Shown one piece after another: positions 6,645 through 9,190 of a DNA stretch of 9,190 bases. This stretch comes from Paludibacteraceae bacterium (GTDB taxonomy: Bacteria > Bacteroidota > Bacteroidia > Bacteroidales > Paludibacteraceae). Within the stretch, counting starts at the first letter, position 1, and each line of letters starts with the position of its first letter. The position numbers were made by a program, and so were the translations under genes. The notes under the pieces were generated by a model. It was not told the origin of the DNA. It worked only from the letters and a program-made list of their open reading frames with translations, and made no database searches. The DNA lies in the NCBI GenBank assembly GCA_018055865.1, contig JAGPGR010000056.1:1-9190 (forward strand), written 5' to 3'.

Positions 6645-7949
6645 TTACTTCATTAGTTCAAGAATTTTCATTCTGAACACATATTCATACTTGGCTTGTG
6701 TTTGTTCGGAAATGGACTGTGAGAGATTTGTTTTTGCCAGATTGACTTCGTACTGATTGGCTCTGCCCACTTCAAATTTCTGACTGGCAAACCGGTACGA
6801 CTCTTCGTTCGCTGTGACCGATTTCTGGCTCGATTCCCACCGGTTTTTAGCTGCTATTGCGTTATAATATGCCTGTTGTATGGTTTTCCGCAGTTCAATT
6901 TTAGTGTTCTCTATGTCAATTTTCGAACTTTCCACGTTGAGTTTGGCATTTTCTACCTGGTTTTTCACTTCGTAGCGGTTGAAAATGGGAATAGAAAGGC
7001 TTAATCCGACCCCTGTGCTTATGTTATTTGAAAATTGTGTACCAAAAGATGGATTTGTCGGCATATTGCTCATGTTGTAATATCCTGTGCCCCACTGTGC
7101 CCCCAGCGAAAGCGAAGGCAGGTAGCCGGCCCGGGCTATTTCGATGTTTTTCAGGCTGCTTTCCAGGCGGTATTGTGCCGATCTTATTTCCGGACGGCTT
7201 GCCAACGCGCTGATGTAAACCTCATCGGCCGAGAGCAGGGCCAGTTCATTTTCGAGCAGATTAACCGGCACAGCCACGTCAATATCCTGAAAATGATCTA
7301 ATTCGAGCACCTGTGCCAGGTCGAGCAGCGATAGCTGCAGTTGGTTTTCGGCCTGCACGCGTGATAATTCCTCTTTGGCTTCCTGCGCCTGTATCTCGAA
7401 GATTTCGCCCTGAGCCAGTTTGCCCGCTTCTATCAGTTCTTTTCTTCTTGCCATGTTCTCCCGGGTTATTTGCAGCTGGTTATCGGCATTCCGGAGCAGT
7501 TCCTTGTTTTGCAGTACTTGCAGAAATGCGGCCGATACATTTAATATTATGTCTTTCTCAATTTTCTGCACATCGGCTCCTGCGGCCATCAGCTCTGCCT
7601 GACGTGCTTCAATGGCATTTTTCATTCTGAATCCGTTGTAAAGATTCACGCCCGATGAAACCGAAAAAGAGGTATTCTGCGAATTCGAATTCTGGTACGT
7701 ATTATCCACACTCAGCGAACGTCCAAAGTTAAAATTCTGACCTATGGAGGCATTCAGATTGGGCAACCGGTCGGATTTTGCCTGATTGTAGCTTATTACT
7801 TTCGATTTGTAGTTCAGCCTTTGCTGCTTGATGTTGCGGTTGTTCATCAGCGCTGTGTCAACGCACTCCTGAAGTGTCCACACCCGTTGTGCCGAAATCT
7901 GTAACGTGCAGAAAATCAGAATAATGGTTAAAAAATAGTTCGTTCTCAT
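6645..7949 (-). CDS. TolC-family outer membrane efflux protein
   Basis: The 434-residue protein belongs to the TolC/OEP family. Its trimer forms an outer membrane beta barrel continued by a periplasmic alpha-helical tunnel, which serves as the exit duct of a tripartite efflux or type I secretion system. A signal peptide (hydrophobic 5-19) is likely cut after ISA at residue 20, and the mature protein opens with WTLQECVDTAL, the usual OEP start. Two OEP repeats are visible. Barrel-like strands lie at about 66-105 and 276-323, the second including GYLPSLSLGAQWG and LSIPIFNR. Long amphipathic helices lie at about 106-217 and 325-434. Family marks include SRPEIRSAQ (251-259) and FEVGRANQYEV (392-402). 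There is no N-terminal lipobox, so it is not a NodT-type lipoprotein. It starts 10 bases after the adaptor stop codon, so the two are almost certainly co-transcribed and form parts of one machine. Confidence 0.95.
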   Translation of the reverse strand: MRTNYFLTIILIFCTLQISAQRVWTLQECVDTALMNNRNIKQQRLNYKSKVISYNQAKSDRLPNLNASIGQNFNFGRSLSVDNTYQNSNSQNTSFSVSSGVNLYNGFRMKNAIEARQAELMAAGADVQKIEKDIILNVSAAFLQVLQNKELLRNADNQLQITRENMARRKELIEAGKLAQGEIFEIQAQEAKEELSRVQAENQLQLSLLDLAQVLELDHFQDIDVAVPVNLLENELALLSADEVYISALASRPEIRSAQYRLESSLKNIEIARAGYLPSLSLGAQWGTGYYNMSNMPTNPSFGTQFSNNISTGVGLSLSIPIFNRYEVKNQVENAKLNVESSKIDIENTKIELRKTIQQAYYNAIAAKNRWESSQKSVTANEESYRFASQKFEVGRANQYEVNLAKTNLSQSISEQTQAKYEYVFRMKILELMK

Positions 7950-7959
7950 TTTTCAGGGC

Positions 7960-9078
7960 TTATTGGTTCGGTTTTTCCTTTTTGGTTTCCACTATTTCGG
8001 CTCCGCGGATTTTTTCATCCAGTTTCAGTCCTTCGTTCAGTTGGATGTTTATACCGTCCGAAAGTCCGATTTTTACCTGTGTTTTCTTAAATTCCTGCGG
8101 TTCTTCTTTGGTCAGCACGTACACAAAAGCACTGTCGCCACTGAATTCCAGGCAGCTTTCGGGTATGGTAAGCACATCAATGGCTTGTTCGAGCAAAATC
8201 TCGGCATTGGCACTGTAGCCCGCCCGTACAAATACGTCTGAGGGAACCCTGACCGATGCTTTCATCTGAAACATGATGGCGCCGCTTTCTTCGGTACCTT
8301 TCGGTGCTATGTATTCCAGATTGGCCGCAAGTTTATTGTCCTGTAGTGCCCCGATGGTAATGGTCATAGGCATTCCGGTATGAACTCTGCCCACTTCGGT
8401 TTCGTCCAGTTTTCCCACAAAAAGCATGTCGTTCATATTGGCAACGGTAGCAATGGTGGTTCCATCGTTGAAGTTGTTGGACTGAATCACTGAATTTCCC
8501 ACTTTTACGGGCACATCGAGTATGGTGCCCGTAACGGTTGAGCGTACCAGTGTGTTGCTGTAAGCACCCGTACGGCTCGAAATACCTTCACGTACCAGAC
8601 TTAAATTGTCCTGAGCGGTTTTCAGTTCTTCCTTATTATTATTCAATGTCAACGTGGTTTTTTCAAATTCTTCTTTTGAAATTACCTGTTTTTCAAAAAG
8701 CGCCTTGTCGCGATTGAATACTGTAAGTGCTTGTTCGTAAGCCAGTTTGGCAAGTTGTACGCGCGATTCGGCCGAATTCAGGTTGACCATATCCGGCACA
8801 ACCTTGATTTTGGCTATAATGTCTCCGGCTTTCACAGCATCGCCTGCCTGCTTGTAAACTTCCGAAATAATACCCGACATCTGGGGCTTAATCAGAATTT
8901 CGTTTCGGGGCTCCACTTTGCCGGTAGCCACCGTTCTTTTTTCGATAGAGCCTTTTGTAACTGTCTCGATTTCATACCTGGTGATTTTTGGTTTGGATTT
9001 TTGATACAAAAAGTAAAATGTACCCAGTACTACTAATCCTAGAAGTACCCACAACGTGATTTTTAGAATCTTTTTCAT
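7960..9078 (-). CDS. Periplasmic adaptor (membrane fusion) protein, HlyD/MacA type
   Basis: This 372-residue protein links an inner membrane transporter to a TolC-family duct. An N-terminal membrane anchor spans about residues 7-25 (LWVLLGLVVLGTFYFLY follows a basic MKKILK start), with no lipobox. After it come the first lipoyl half (about 57-93, VEPRNEILIKPQMSGIISEV), an alpha-helical hairpin (about 97-168), the second lipoyl half (about 171-212, containing VRSTVTGTI), a beta barrel (about 216-298, containing GMPMTITIGAL) and a membrane-proximal domain (about 300-360). The short hairpin and domain order resemble MacA-type adaptors of ABC exporters more than AcrA, but the sequence alone does not settle ABC versus RND. 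Its pump partner is not in the window and would most likely lie upstream, beyond 9190, or elsewhere in the genome. The ATG at 9078 places the membrane anchor correctly. A second ATG four bases upstream is out of frame. Confidence 0.94.
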   Translation of the reverse strand: MKKILKITLWVLLGLVVLGTFYFLYQKSKPKITRYEIETVTKGSIEKRTVATGKVEPRNEILIKPQMSGIISEVYKQAGDAVKAGDIIAKIKVVPDMVNLNSAESRVQLAKLAYEQALTVFNRDKALFEKQVISKEEFEKTTLTLNNNKEELKTAQDNLSLVREGISSRTGAYSNTLVRSTVTGTILDVPVKVGNSVIQSNNFNDGTTIATVANMNDMLFVGKLDETEVGRVHTGMPMTITIGALQDNKLAANLEYIAPKGTEESGAIMFQMKASVRVPSDVFVRAGYSANAEILLEQAIDVLTIPESCLEFSGDSAFVYVLTKEEPQEFKKTQVKIGLSDGINIQLNEGLKLDEKIRGAEIVETKKEKPNQ

Positions 9079-9087
9079 ACATGTATG
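9076..9087. repeat. Perfect 12-bp palindrome over the adaptor start codon
   Basis: CATACATGTATG is its own reverse complement and contains the adaptor start codon at one end. On the minus strand it also contains a second ATG (9082-9080), four bases upstream and in another frame. A palindrome of this length could be a dimer binding site or coincidence. Confidence 0.5.
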
Positions 9088-9190
9088 GAGCCTGCTAAAT
9101 TCCGGTCAGAGGTCTTTCAGGCTTTTTTTAATTGATTAATAATTAGATATTTTATTTCGTTCAAATTTGTCTGTTTTGTTTTAATAGTAC
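9079..9190 (-). promoter_or_regulatory. Upstream region of the adaptor gene, with a leader hairpin
   Basis: These 112 bases precede the adaptor gene and hold no coding sequence that I can support. On the minus strand an inverted repeat (9123-9118 AGCCTG with 9094-9089 CAGGCT) extends by three A-T pairs after a 2-base bulge and encloses a 15-base loop. It ends 10 bases before the start codon, so in the mRNA it would lie over the ribosome entry region. CAAATTTG (9162-9169) differs from the TAnnTTTG -7 element at one position and is the best promoter candidate. No -33 element can be judged this close to the edge. Confidence 0.4.

Overview
The window looks like chromosomal DNA of a Bacteroidota bacterium, most likely of the order Bacteroidales. 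The evidence is a PadR / PspC-DUF2807 / DUF2807 gene group typical of that phylum, an exact TAnnTTTG -7 promoter element before gcvP, AT-rich intergenic DNA, and start codons with no clear Shine-Dalgarno sequence. Genus and species cannot be read from the sequence. All genes appear intact, apart from the first, which is cut by the window edge. I see no mobile element, CRISPR array, tRNA or rRNA.

Left part, plus strand. The window opens in the last 152 codons of pyruvate, phosphate dikinase (ppdK), which ends at a strong intrinsic terminator (491-520). An AT-rich, apparently non-coding stretch of about 375 bases follows and carries a Bacteroidota-type promoter at its right end. It drives gcvP, a full-length fused glycine decarboxylase (P protein of the glycine cleavage system). 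gcvP ends at a 14-bp hairpin terminator that also lies at the convergent boundary with the minus-strand genes.

Right part, minus strand, read from right to left. An inner-membrane-anchored periplasmic adaptor (HlyD/MacA type) is followed after 10 bases by a TolC-family outer membrane factor. These are two of the three parts of an efflux system; no energising pump lies in the window. After 60 bases come a PadR-family repressor, a multi-pass PspC-domain protein with a C-terminal DUF2807 solenoid, and a second, secreted DUF2807 protein. All five genes point the same way with short gaps, and no consensus promoter is visible between the TolC gene and padR, so they may form one envelope-related transcription unit.

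The points most worth a second look are these. The two adjacent DUF2807 domains share an identical spacing of six successive repeat intervals (21/20/19/20/18/20 residues), which supports an origin by duplication. The PadR-PspC-DUF2807 cassette has no assigned function and sits beside an efflux module. A leader hairpin and a 12-bp palindrome lie over the translation start of the adaptor.
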